From NCBI GenBank assembly GCA_026686845.1, contig JAIVEN010000015.1:5843001-5907000 (forward strand): a DNA stretch of 64,000 nt, in the 5' to 3' direction. This document shows, one piece after another, positions 44,431-55,863 of this stretch (position 1 is its first letter; every line of letters starts with the position of its first letter). Both the position numbers and the translations under genes were made by a program. The stretch is from Adenanthera pavonina (lineage: Eukaryota > Streptophyta > Magnoliopsida > Fabales > Fabaceae). The notes below the pieces were generated by a model, which had not been told where the DNA came from, did no database searches, and saw only the letters and a list, made by a program, of their open reading frames with translations.

Positions 44431-46367
44431 TCAATAATTCGATCCTGGACAATCCCACGTATCAGGAATGATCCTATGAAGCAGGCAGCAATCTTCATGG
44501 TTGCATCCAATACTAGGACAGCACGTTGCAACATTATTTTCACCTTCCTTCTCTTCTTTCTCCTTCATCACTTCTACTTCCTCTATCATCTCCACGATCT
44601 CCTCCATGGAAGGTCGTGCCTCTGGGAGACGTGAAGCACACATGAGGGCTATGTTCAGGGCAGGAAATAATCACTGATACTCACCTTCCCTAACCTCCTT
44701 GTCAACACCTCTTCTGTCCATTCCTCCTTCACCATGGATCTCACCCACCTCGTGAGATCCATTCTGCTCAGTTCTGTGCTCTTTCCTGTGAGTAGTTCCA
44801 GGAGAATCACTCCAAAGCTGTAAACATCACCTTTTTCTGTTAAGATCTTTTCTGGGGCTGTATATGCCTGCTCAGAAATGAAGAATATTCCTCTGGTAGT
44901 TGTGTCTAGGAACTTTGATAGTCCATGCTCGCTTATCAGTGGTTCATTGTTGTCATTGAGAAGAATATTTGATAGCTTTAGATTCCCATGTGGAATTATC
45001 TGATCTGTTCTTCCACTTTCTTGTGTATGAATGCCAATCCCCTTGCTATCCCATACGCCATAGATAGCCTTAGTTTCCATGGAAAATCTTTCTTACCCTC
45101 AAGATAGTCTGCACAGAAACAAATCTACTTGTTCATATGCATATAGCTTTTGCAGTAAATGAAGACAATAGAAATATGAACATGCCCTTGAAGAGATTTA
45201 GCAGACTTCCATTGCTTTGATATCTGTAAATGATGAGTTTTTCTTCACTGGTAGAACGGAAACCAACAAGGGGAAGGATGTTAGGGTGTTTCAACATGCT
45301 TATCTTCCTCAGTGTTTCACTGAACTCTTCTGGGGATACCTGCAAATTCTTCAGTCTCTTGACTGCATACTGGACATCATTCTTGAGTCTTACTTTATAG
45401 AGGTAGCTGCAGAAGCTTTGCCTTCTTAACTCAGCTTTGGCTTGAAGAAGATCCTCCAGTGTGAATCTCTCATGCTCTTCAAAGAACACAATCTCAGTAT
45501 CCCTTTTATTCAACTTCATCATATCTTCTTCTTGGATCTCACTTGAAGTTTTTCTGATCTCAGACTCCTTATAGGTTTTCCACGTTTTACCGTTTTCTGT
45601 TTTTCCAACCTTAATGCTTGCAAAGTAGAAGGCCAATAATAACAATAATATTCCAAAGACCAAAACATATAGGCTCCAGAATTCGTCTCTTCTTTGAGTA
45701 GATCCAACAATGCTGGTAGCAGGAGGACCTGCCATTGATTGCATTCTACCCTCTTCATTCAGCACCTCTCTGGTGTTCGTATTATCATTCTGAAATACAA
45801 TTGAAGTCAATGAATAAGCAAAGAAGTGACTAATTTTCTCAGAAAAGTCATTGTTTGAGATGTCCAATTTTCTCAGAAACTTCAGTTTCACTAAACCTCT
45901 AGGAATCCTCCCACTCAAATGATTGCTTGAGAGATTTCAGATAACTCAACCTTGCACAGTGCAGAATCGAGTTTGGAACATTTCCTCTGATATTATTCTC
46001 AGCTAAGCTTAAAGCTCTCAGCTAAGCTCAAAGCTCTCAGCTTTTTAAGCCTGCACAGCGATTCTGCATCTATTGTTCCACTAAGATTCAATCTTTCTAA
46101 CCTTATCCCTATAATGTTGGTACCTTCAGAGTTGCATCTCACACCCTTCAACTTCATCATGCGGGGATGTGACATTCTGGCTGACCCATTAATGTTAAGC
46201 ACGTTCTGGGGATCAACGGCTCTGATAAAACTGAGGAAAGACTGAGATTCTGAAAACTGATCACCTTCTGCACAGACCTTGATGAAGAGAGGATGAAGAA
46301 GAAGATGTAGGATTAAAAGGTTCTTCCTTAAGAACACAGAGAAGGTGAAGGATGTTGTGGATTGCAT
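44431..46367 (-). pseudogene. LRR receptor-like (inactive) kinase pseudogene
   Basis: Read on the minus strand, segments give, in order: a signal peptide (SFTFSVFLRKNLLILHLLLH), an LRR cap, LRRs (LNLSGTIDAESLCRLKKLRALSL, NNIRGNVPNSIL, SGRIPRGLVKLKFLRKLDIS), a membrane span (WSLYVLVFGILLLLLAFYF) and a kinase-like domain (RFTLEDLLQAKAELR…YAVKRLK, HGNLKLSNILL, EKGDVYSFGVILLELLTGK). The catalytic HRD is HGN and DFG is SEHGL, so the ancestor was already a pseudokinase, as in several plant RLK groups. Lesions: a 19-bp tandem duplication (45998-46035), an extra A (45935-45937), a CAGAT duplication (44998-45007), a lost T (near 44705) and W to TGA (44671-44673). The intron 45109-45185 begins GC. It is not expected to give a full-length protein. 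Confidence 0.88.
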
Positions 46368-46728
46368 GTTTGTGGTCTTTTTTATTTTTTATTTGAAGAA
46401 GAGGAAGGAAGTTGTGAAGAGGTACGTAATGTACATACCTCGGATGGATCATACATGGGACTAACGGTATATATGGTGCTCAATAGGGGAAAGAGGAAAA
46501 GGACATGTCATGTGGCTGAACTTGGATTTTGACGATGTTGGTGATCATGGAAGTGTAAGGAAGTGTAGTATAGTTGGTATCATCGGAGCTTCGTTGATGT
46601 CCATGAAGAACCCAGTTTCTAGAATTGACAGGTGGTGATGCATGATAGGAGATCAACATGTACGAATTAATCATACCTATTTTTTTAAGGATTATATTTA
46701 TTATTAATTTTTTAAGTTGAATTTGAAG

Positions 46729-47049
46729 TATGTTATTATTAAAATATAATTAAACTTTGTTAAAATTTAACAAGAACTTATTTATTAAAATTTGATAGTA
46801 AGGCTAAAATGTGATCGATCGTAATTTTAACATGAACTTATTTAGTAAGGTTAATATGTTATTATTAAAATATAACTTTGTTAAAATTTAACGAGAACTT
46901 ATTTATTAAAACTTGATAGTAAGGCTAAAATGTGATCGATAGTAATTTTAACATGAACTTATTTAGTAAGGCTAATATGTTATTATTAAAATATAACTTT
47001 GTTAAAATTTAACATGAACTTGTTTATTAAAATGTGATAGTAAGGCTGG
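46729..47049. repeat. Tandem repeat, about 2.6 copies of a 121-126 bp unit
   Basis: Units start TATGTTATTATTAAAATATA at 46729, 46855 and 46976. Each contains TTAACAAGAACTTATTTATT (or a variant) and, in the full copies, AAGGCTAAAATGTGATCGAT. Confidence 0.9.
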
Positions 47050-48751
47050 TAAATTTTATAATAATTTGTCATTTTAAGCAAGATATAACTTTGTGAAAAA
47101 GATTAGATTTGACACTATATAATCCTCCACATTTAGTGATTATATATGTATGCATGTGTGGGTGTATATATATTACATTCAAAGAAAAATTGAGAGAAAA
47201 TAAATAATAAGGATATACAAATGAGATGTGACCCTAGTCATACTTTTCTACATTTCTCTCTGTAAATATATGAATATATAAATATAAATATACATAATTT
47301 AAATTCTAAAACAATTGTTGTTAATGAGTAAAAAAAAAAGGGTTTTTTTTTTTACACAAACTAGGTAATTTTGTGATGATGGGAAAGTATCAAAATGGGC
47401 TTGGCCCATTGAAACCTACTAGCCATGGGCCCAAGTCCACCTAATCCATAATTTTCATAAGAACTGAGTCGGGCTAGCTCCCCACACCTAACTAAACATC
47501 ACGGGGACTATCATTTCAATGGATTATTACAAACGTATATATATTTGTGATGGTTTGTTTATCCCATAAACAATACTCATTATTTCGTTTATACCCTTAA
47601 GAAATGTGAATAATAATAATCTTTTATACCCTTAAAAGTGAGTAATTAATTTGCTTTTATGATTATTGAACTTCTTTAAACAGTCCAACGTTAAAAAGGC
47701 ATTATTGCAGCCTAAAAACATTGAACTCTTGAATAAGTTGAGCAAAATAGGAAAAAAAAAAAACCATGGACCTCAATAGGAGGATTTTTTTAATATCTTT
47801 TATTTAAAAAATTGAATAGCTCAAATCTAATTTAAACTGTTCGTCAAATATACATCATGTACATATTTTAAAAAATTTGAAGTTGAATTAGAATTCTTTC
47901 AAAAGTGCAACACTTTATTGTACCATTTGTCACGGATATGTCATCTTTTATGGCAGTTGAGTACGAAGGGGGAAATAATGAAAATTTATATATATATATA
48001 TATATATATATCATATCTTTATAGTTATTGATTAATAATTTTTATTTCTGATTTTTTTTAAAAATGTGCGATTAATTTTATTTCTAAAATAGCTCTTTCA
48101 TCATCAATATATCAATATATAAAATGTATAAAGAGTAAACAGTATCATTACAAGTTTAATACAAATGTGTGGGACTTGTTATTGTTATATTCTATTGATC
48201 AAGCAATTGTATTAGTATATATAACAGCATAAAGAAATCATTTTCCCTGATTTCCCAATCCCTGATTACGTGATCTCTTAATTTGGATGGTTAACATAAA
48301 TATATATATATATATCTTTACAAAGTTGGACACATGACCTCAATCAGGCTGAACACAAACTAAAATCAGCTCTAATATCTTATATGATAAAACTTGCACA
48401 GCTAGTTCATCAAAAAAACAAAAAGCACAGCTAGACTATGAAGTTATTAATAACTATGTGACATTGCCCAAAAAAAAAATGACACACATACACACAGAAT
48501 GGGCCCATGTGTGTGCGCGTTGCGGGCTCAACAAATGATGTTACGCACTATACATATGATAGGAATAAGAATATTGAGCATCAAACGTCAAACAAACAAA
48601 TAAATAAATAAAAGGAATATTGAGAAGCGACCGACTATAACAAAATAAGAAGAAGTCAAGATGAAAATGGGAGTGATGCTTTTAGAAAAATGGGTGCGAT
48701 GATTTGGCGACAGAGGAGAGTGGGATTATTGCACCGTCACGACGAGTCTTC

Positions 48752-48778
48752 AAGTTGAAGTTGAAGTTGAAGTTGAAG
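48752..48778. repeat. Hexamer tandem repeat (AAGTTG)n
   Basis: Four full AAGTTG units and a partial one in intergenic DNA. Confidence 0.9.
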
Positions 48779-49695
48779 GCCCTTTGGGTCACACCACCCA
48801 CTTCCCCTTTCCTTTTCATTTTTTAAGAATCCACACAGCTCATAGTTGTTTGCTTCTTTGAATTCAATTTGCCTCTAAATGTTGCTCAAAGGCCGTTCAC
48901 TCCTTCCAACTTCTTTTCTTCTTTCTGTCTCTCTTTCCTCTTTGACTTCAAATCTAACGGTGAATGCCTTCTTTTGAGTTCACATGTTGCTTTTGAATTT
49001 TTTTTACAATTGAAGTTGGCAGCGAGACAGCTGTTTCCTTTCTTTTCAGAATTATTACCCCTTTTCTTCTCCAACAACTTACATTATGGTTACAAATCTA
49101 TCTGCCTCATAAATTTTATTTCCACAGAATACTTGTTCGTTTTAGAATAATAGATTCAAGCTGATTCATCATAGCGCTAGCTTTTCATCACCATAAAAAT
49201 CTTCAACTTTAATGCCGCACTGAAATCTCTTACTTCTCTCCCTGATCTCTGGTGTTTTGTAATCAACCTGCAAGTCAAGTTCTGAATTTTACTTTTTGTA
49301 GAAACCTGTTCAATTTTAAACTTGGAACTCTTTAAAATAGACAAAAAAAATCATATCGATAATCCAAGTCATGATCAAACACTCGGATTTGAAACTCTTC
49401 TGAAACAAGTTTAATATTAAGTGAAGTTTTGTATGAACATCCAACAAAAAAAAAAAGAGTTTCGTATAAACATGAAATTCTTGTGTACAAAATTGCACAA
49501 AATAACCGAAGCAATGACAGCAACGTAGCCTAGCCCTAAATTGACATTGACATGTAAACTAGAAGATGGGGAATAAATCGAAGTAAAAGAAGCCAACAGG
49601 TTAATTTGAGATTTTTAAGATAATTTCTTAAATTTCTTAATTAGTGATAAAAATAATGACTATAGAACTTTACATAGAATCACCCATTTTGTGAG

Positions 49696-51327
49696 TCATG
49701 AAGAAACAGAACAATCATTTTCGTCATCATCAACAAGGTCATCAAAGAAAGGATCCTTGAGGAGCTGAGCAGCAGAAGGTCTTGCCCTTGGCTGAGCCAG
49801 GCACCTCTCAATGAAAGCCTTCACCTCTGGATCTCTGACCTTGTTCAGTGCCTCAGGTCTTACCCCAGAAGAAACCTTCTTGTATATCCTCGCCACATTG
49901 TCACACTCGCTGTAAGGAATCTCCATTGTCACCATCTCCAACACACACATCCCAAATGAGTATATGTCCACCAGTTCTGTGTAGTCCTCGTCATACAACT
50001 CTGGTGCCATGAATTCTGGTGTCCCCAGAATTGAATGTGCAGAGTGGTTCTTCCCCACTATTGCTGCTAACCCCAAGTCACCAATCTTAACCTATTCACC
50101 ATTCATACGAAAATATTATTACACGAATCCTTTAGTTTCAGTTTAATATCAATTTGTTTAGGGTGATTTAACTTTGTTTAGGGTTGAAATCTTGACAATA
50201 TGGTCTCAGGAGAAAGGGAATAATTTAAGAGGTGTATAGCTTGGTTGGAAAGAGAATAATGAGAGATTTCAAATTTAACGTGGTATAAATCTGCAAAAAA
50301 ATTAAAAAAAATGAAAATTGGATATTTTTAAAGTCACCTGACCCTCGTGTAAAACTATTCTAATTTCATAAAATTAAAGAACTTAATGGTGCTGTACTAA
50401 CAAAATAAATCACATGGTAACATAATGCCAACTTCTAGAGATAATATGACAAAGACAGACCAAATCACAAGATAATGAATTGTATCCTACCTTTTTCTTT
50501 TCCTTTTTACAAGTTAACAATGTAATATGTGATCTTCATACTTTATTTCTCATTAAAAGCGTCCAACTTGATACTGTATACACTGAATTTTCTTTTTCTT
50601 TTCCCTTTTTTCCCCCTTGGATTCTATCTTTTGATTGATTAATTGCAACGGCAAGTTTTCAACAGAGAACCGCAAAATGAAATTTGATGTTCCAACCAAT
50701 TGCCAGACACGAATATCTTATTTTAATATTTTTGTTCTCTTTTCATACCATTTTCAACTTGGCAATCAAACAAACATGTGGGGTACAAATAACAGAAAAT
50801 TTTCAACTCGAAGCAAGAATTGTTACCTGGCCAATATTCCCATTGACGAAAATATTACTGCAATTGAGATCTCTGTGGATGATACAAGGCTCGTGCGTAT
50901 GCATATAGTTCAGCCCTTTCAGAATCTGCTTCGACCACTTCTTCAGCGCCTTCATCGATACATGCCTGTGTTTCTTCCGGTACTCCCTCAGATTCCCGCT
51001 CGTACAGACCTCAGTGATGAAGTTCAGGGTGTTCCGTTCGTCGTCCCTCCAGAAATTGTAGAGCGCAATGATGTTCTTGTCGGTGAGACTTCTCAGCAAT
51101 CTCACTTCGGAGTAGAGCCGATCCACCATGGCCGGGTCGTCGTTGAAGTTCTTCAGCTTCACCTGGTTCCACGCCACCTCTATTCCTTCCTCTTGATCAA
51201 ATGCTCTGTACACTTTCTTCACCGCACCGGACCCTAACAGCTCACCGTATCGGCCGTACCTTCCGGTAGGGTCGGTTTCGACGAACGGTTCTGAATCTCC
51301 CGATAGTTCAGGCTTCACAATCGGCAT
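49696..51327 (-). CDS. WNK11: WNK-type serine/threonine kinase (WNK11-like)
   Basis: Two coding exons on the minus strand, 51327-50827 and 50091-49696, phase 0, giving 298 aa, close to the short plant WNK11 (about 310). The glycine loop is GSGAVKKVY, with the WNK catalytic lysine (K37) inside the loop. The usual subdomain II lysine position is in VAWNQVKL, as in WNKs. HRDLNCSN is at 151-158 and DLG at 172-174, with GTPEFMAPELYDEDY in the activation segment and a short acidic tail (DDDENDCSVSS). There is no long C-terminal extension. WNKs regulate ion transport, flowering and stress signalling; the substrate here is unknown. An acceptor abuts the ATG, and the leader intron (51328-51603) follows an exon ending CTTTAAG. 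Confidence 0.93.
50229..50300 (+). mobile_element. Weak tRNA-like (SINE) remnant in the WNK intron
   Basis: TAGCTTGGTTGG resembles a pol III A box, and a poor B-box-like TTTCAAATTT follows 30 bp later, with an A-rich tail (AAAAAAATTAAAAAAAA). It could be a chance match. Confidence 0.2.
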
Positions 51328-51660
51328 CTATCGCCAATTCAAACAAAAAAAATTCATCAAAATCAAAGCAATTAAAACCTAAGACTTATTATCCTCACAC
51401 GATAAACAAAATACATAATGCCTAGTAACAAATTGAAGTTCAGACACGCATCACTTCGATATTTATGAGATGAATTTAGCGAAAGAAAAAAAAGGAAGAA
51501 AGGCATTCAAATACAAATGAAGATTCTGGATAGCGTGCTTGAAAAGTCAAATTATAACAAGAAAAAGAATGCAGAAGAGAGGAAGATTGTGAGGAATTAT
51601 TACCTTAAAGAGAAACCGAATGCTTGACCCCGGGGGAGGGAGGAGTAAGAAACTGTGGAA
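51328..51660 (-). other. Leader intron and non-coding first exon of WNK11-like gene
   Basis: The donor CTTTAAG/GTAATAA lies at 51603-51604, and the acceptor GGCGATAG ends at 51328, immediately before ATG. The first exon starts at 51604; its 5' end near 51660 is approximate. Confidence 0.65.
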
Positions 51661-52609
51661 TAAGCTTTGAGCTGCTTATGGGAAAAAGGGTAGTACGACA
51701 CAAGGGTGAATATGAGAGAGAGAGGAGAAATCTAATTGTTGGTGGTTTTTTTTTTATGGAAATCAACGAGGCTGGCGAGGCCGAATGGTAGTCTAAGATA
51801 ATTCGGATTTAGATTTCCACGGTTTATAGAATCTTCAATATTTAATTCGTTCCTATTTACATTTTATTGTTATTTTTTTGGGTTAATTTTGTGAGATTTT
51901 ATGCTATCTTCTTTTATAATATTTGAATTAACATTAGGAATTAAGAAATTAAGAATTATTTAAATTTTTGGTTTTTGGTGTTCAAAAAATATTTTAAAAT
52001 TACTTAATGGGCTACCATATAATACCAGGGGCCTGTTTATTTAAACTTAATTTTTAGAACCCGTACTTTATGCATAAAATGTTGCACTATTTAGGTTATC
52101 GGAAAAAAATGTCACGCTATTTATATCTAATAAATAGTGTGACATTTGTTTTTTTTTTGGTTGATAATAATACGATTTGTTTTCTGGTAAGAAAAAAACA
52201 GGGAACAAAAAGGAATAGTATGACATTTTATAAATTTTAAATATATGTAATAGATTATATCAAATTAATACAACCTTTAGCATAAACAACAATAATGGAG
52301 TAGGCCAAAGAGGAAAAACAATAATGGACTCGAAACAGGATTTAATGGATGAACAATTATTAGGCTTTTCTCTTTGAAAAAAAGGGTTTAGGACCAAATA
52401 ACAAATTGGTTCAGTTGGTTTATAACGTTTGAATTCTCCTTTTAACTAATAACATGGCAAAATATATATATATCTATATATGAAAAAAAAATTTATCTCT
52501 TTTAACATGTTATATATGTTTTTAAACAATTAATAATCTCAAAATAAGATATTTTTAATATCATTTTAAAATATACATAAATATATATCTAATATAAAAA
52601 TTGCTTTTA

Positions 52610-52891
52610 ATTTTCCTTTTCAAAATAATTGTCACCTTGATTTTTTTTTCATCTTTTAAAATAATTGTTATTTTATAATTTTTAGGATAATATTAATAAT
52701 TTTTTATAATTTTATCCTCCAATAATAATAATATGATGAAAAAGATAAGTATTAAATGATATTATATAATTAATAAGAATATTATAATAAAACACAATTA
52801 AAATTTGTTAATTCTTATACTATTTATTAAATTTTTTTTAATCTATATACATAGCTTAGAAAGTGACAATTTATTTTGAATGGAATGAGTA
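52610..52891. mobile_element. Stowaway-like MITE near the WNK promoter
   Basis: The left end TTCCTTTTCAAAATAATTGT matches the inverse of the right end (ACAATTTATTTTGAATGGAA), and the element ends in GAGTA. It is about 280 bp, AT-rich and non-coding. Confidence 0.6.
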
Positions 52892-53101
52892 TACTATATT
52901 CTTTATCCATCTGCTAATTCGGCATGTTTTTAATAGAGTTTGCATCTTTTTTTGACTTAGACAAAGTCAAAAGTCAAAACCTGAGTTCCATTCCATCATC
53001 ATGGGAATTGGATTGGATATCCAAAGCATTTCCTTGGTAGTGTAAATGGCATCCACGTCCATTGTTGTAATTTTGTTTCAATTTTTCGTCCACGTCTGAC
53101 G

Positions 53102-53127
53102 CCGCGTATGGCGGCGCGTCTCCGCGT
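53102..53127. promoter_or_regulatory. Cluster of three CGCG boxes
   Basis: CCGCGT (53102), GCGCGT (53114) and CCGCGT (53122) all match VCGCGB, the site of calmodulin-binding CAMTA factors, within 26 bp. They sit in a short GC-rich patch about 1.4 kb upstream of the WNK leader. Function is inferred from motif only. Confidence 0.4.
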
Positions 53128-54581
53128 CAACGCTGCCTCCGACAACCCGATGCGTAACTAACACGAACGGTCCAGATGCTTCCACACGCTACGGCTTCCA
53201 GGTTATAATGGCCAAATATGATACGTACTACTACTAACTACATATGTGTATCCCCATGACATTTTTATTTTTTGACTAGCCCATGAGATGTATATGAATA
53301 CATGATAATTTAAAAGCTTTCTTAAAGGATTACATTTAATTTTTTATAACATTTAAATTAACTTATGCTAAAGATATAGAAAAAAATTAAAAGAAATAAA
53401 AGAAAGTCATACGGAATCTAATAAAATATACCAATAAGAATAGAATTCAAAATAATATATATATATATATATATATGAAAACTAGCAAGAACTAATGCAT
53501 TGCATAGAATTTAAAAAATAAATTAATTGTCTAAAGATAAATCAACAAATAACACTAATTATTAGTAACTAAATAGTAAAATAGTAGTGAGTATTCATTC
53601 TAATTTTATGTAATATATTGATTAATTAACAATGGTACATTTTTAAAGATATTATTAAAAATGAAGAAAATCTAATGGAACTTGTTATAAAACTTAAGCA
53701 ATATGAGAATATAAGAATGCTATATGGATGACAAAAGAATTTGGAGAGAAAGATCAAGCAACTTATCATTCACTTCAAGGTTATAAACATGAGACACACA
53801 CTCTCTATTTATGAGCCTCTAGATATTAAAAATTAACCTAAAAGTTAGCAGAGTATAAATAAGAATATTAATCTAGATGATGGTACAATATTACCCTTTT
53901 ATAGATTCTAGATCATTAAGTTTGAAATTTGAGAAAACACCTTGAAAATCATTTATTGGAAGGTAAGGGAATGCAGGACAATAATGATATAAAATGTCAA
54001 TGGTTTGGAGGTCATGCACCTCCATATTATGTAATATTTACATTATAATTAGAACTTATATATGCATATATAAGGAAGATTCAAACACTAGATATTTACT
54101 CACACCCCACCTCATTTCATCCTTATCACCCCCTAGTAAGTAAAATAAAATTTTTTTTTGTTCTTTTAATTTCTATGGAACGTAACTTATTGTGTTTGAA
54201 AATATCTAAGGTATTATGCGAAATATGAAGAAGGAAAATATAGGCTTGTCATTTTTTTCACTTTTTTATTAAATAATTCACACATTTTTTTCTAATCAAA
54301 GCATACTTTCTTTTTTGTGATAACCTCCAATATTCAGTCACTATTTTAAACTCCAATTAATTTAAATAAAATACTCCATTAATTTAGAGATTCAATACAT
54401 ATATTCAAGGTAAATAATTCAAATATTAGTATAATAATCTTCTTAATAATAAAATCATGAGTCATTAATGGTGAACATTAATTAAATAGTTAATTCTCAC
54501 AATCCAGTATATGAATTATTAATTAGTGTTTTTTAATAAAAATTTAACTGAGTTGGATCTCAATCATAACATGAATTATTA

Positions 54582-54972
54582 GCATGTTTGGTTCCACGTT
54601 TTCTAAACGTAACCATGGTTTTCAACCATGGTTTTCTAAAAGATGTGTTTGGCCAAACACCCACGTTTTGCAAACTGACTTTTTGAAAAATGAAAAGTGG
54701 ATTAAACTGTGGTTTTGGAAAAGGAGGGGAAAAGTTACTTTTCCTTTAACAAAACGTGGGTTTTGAAAAAGGAGAAATAAATTTACTCTATATTATACAT
54801 CTAAAAGTACTTTTAACCCCTATCTTCCAAACAAATTTTTTGTCAAACTTACTTTTACAAAAAGAATATCCAAACATAATAACTTCCAACAAACTTACTT
54901 TATCTAAACTTCATTTTTACAAATTTCATTTATCTTAACTTAATTTTACAAAACGGAGAACCAAACGGACCC
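54582..54972. mobile_element. Tourist-like (PIF/Harbinger-type) MITE
   Basis: The left end GCATGTTTGGTTCCACGTTT and the inverse of the right end (GGGTCCGTTTGGTTCTCCGT) form imperfect inverted repeats. Flanking bases are TTA on the left and TAA on the right, matching the TWA-type target. About 391 bp, non-coding. The palindrome AACCATGGTT occurs twice inside near 54610-54640. Confidence 0.7.
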
Positions 54973-55863
54973 TAAATATTAATGATAAAAGATATGAATG
55001 TTGTGAATGAAAAGAATATATTGCTTCTGTTGCTACTGAAAATTGAGAGGTGCAGGTTTTGTGAGATTTTCTTGTGTAAGTATCATTTCTTCTCAAATCC
55101 AATACTGAAAATTAATTTCGAGTTAAACTTGTTAAAAAAAGTAAATTGTATGTATCAGATAAATTATATTTAAAAAATTTATGGAGTTGCACTACTTGGT
55201 GAGCATTGTGGCTATTCTCACAATCACAATCACATTTAGGAACTCCATGCAATATACCGGGCTCATGATTAGTTAAACTTGCTTATGAGTCAAATTTCAT
55301 TATTTTTAATTTTAGAATTCATAATTTAATATTTGAATTTTAATTATAATGATGTTAACACTAAAATTCTAATATGTCATCTGAATCCTGGTAAAAAATA
55401 TGTAATATAAATTAGTAAAATAAACCTTTTTTATCTTGCCTAATGATTTTTTTTAATGTAGAACATGACACATCAATTAATATATCAATATATATAATTT
55501 AAAAAAGCCATACTATTCAGGGGCCCACGTCTACTTTGTTTTCTACAGTAGGAAACAGCAATTGTCGTTTCCTTAAGAACTGAAATGGGAAGAACGTTTC
55601 GCCACAAGAAGCGCATAAACGACGTTCCATCGCAGAGCGTTTTAGTGTATGCGCAAGGTTTGAAGCTTCCACTACGCCAACTCCATCCCCATCCACGGAT
55701 ACGGCATCGTTGCACTTTAATCATTTTCGTCTTCACCGTCATAGAATGGAATCCTCCTAGGGCTTGCTTCACGGACCAATATTATTTGGCTACCACTGTA
55801 ACCCTACGCTAAGAAATCAATTTCTGATTTCAGGTTCAGGCTTGACCTCTGCAACGCAGAAAA

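Larger units (their letters stand above)
46368..49695. other. Intergenic region between the RLK pseudogene and WNK
   Basis: No gene is recognised. A 121-126 bp tandem repeat lies at 46729-47049. TA tracts are at 47987-48011 and about 48299-48316. An AAGTTG hexamer repeat is at 48752-48778. The open frame at 48869-49150 has no coding features. Confidence 0.5.
51661..55863. other. Divergent intergenic region between WNK11-like and FRIGIDA-like genes
   Basis: No gene. Contains a MITE-like element (52610-52891), a CGCG-rich patch (53085-53165), a TA tract (53455-53476) and a Tourist-like MITE (54582-54972). The last 300 bases, GC-richer, should be the promoter and leader of the FRIGIDA-like gene. 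Confidence 0.5.

Noticed and set aside
48869..49150. Possible gene between pseudogene and WNK
   Set aside because: Phe/Leu-rich translation of pyrimidine-rich DNA, no domain, no conserved splice sites.
50635..51237. Plus-strand frame of 200 codons over the WNK exon
   Set aside because: Antisense shadow of the kinase exon; no homology of its own.
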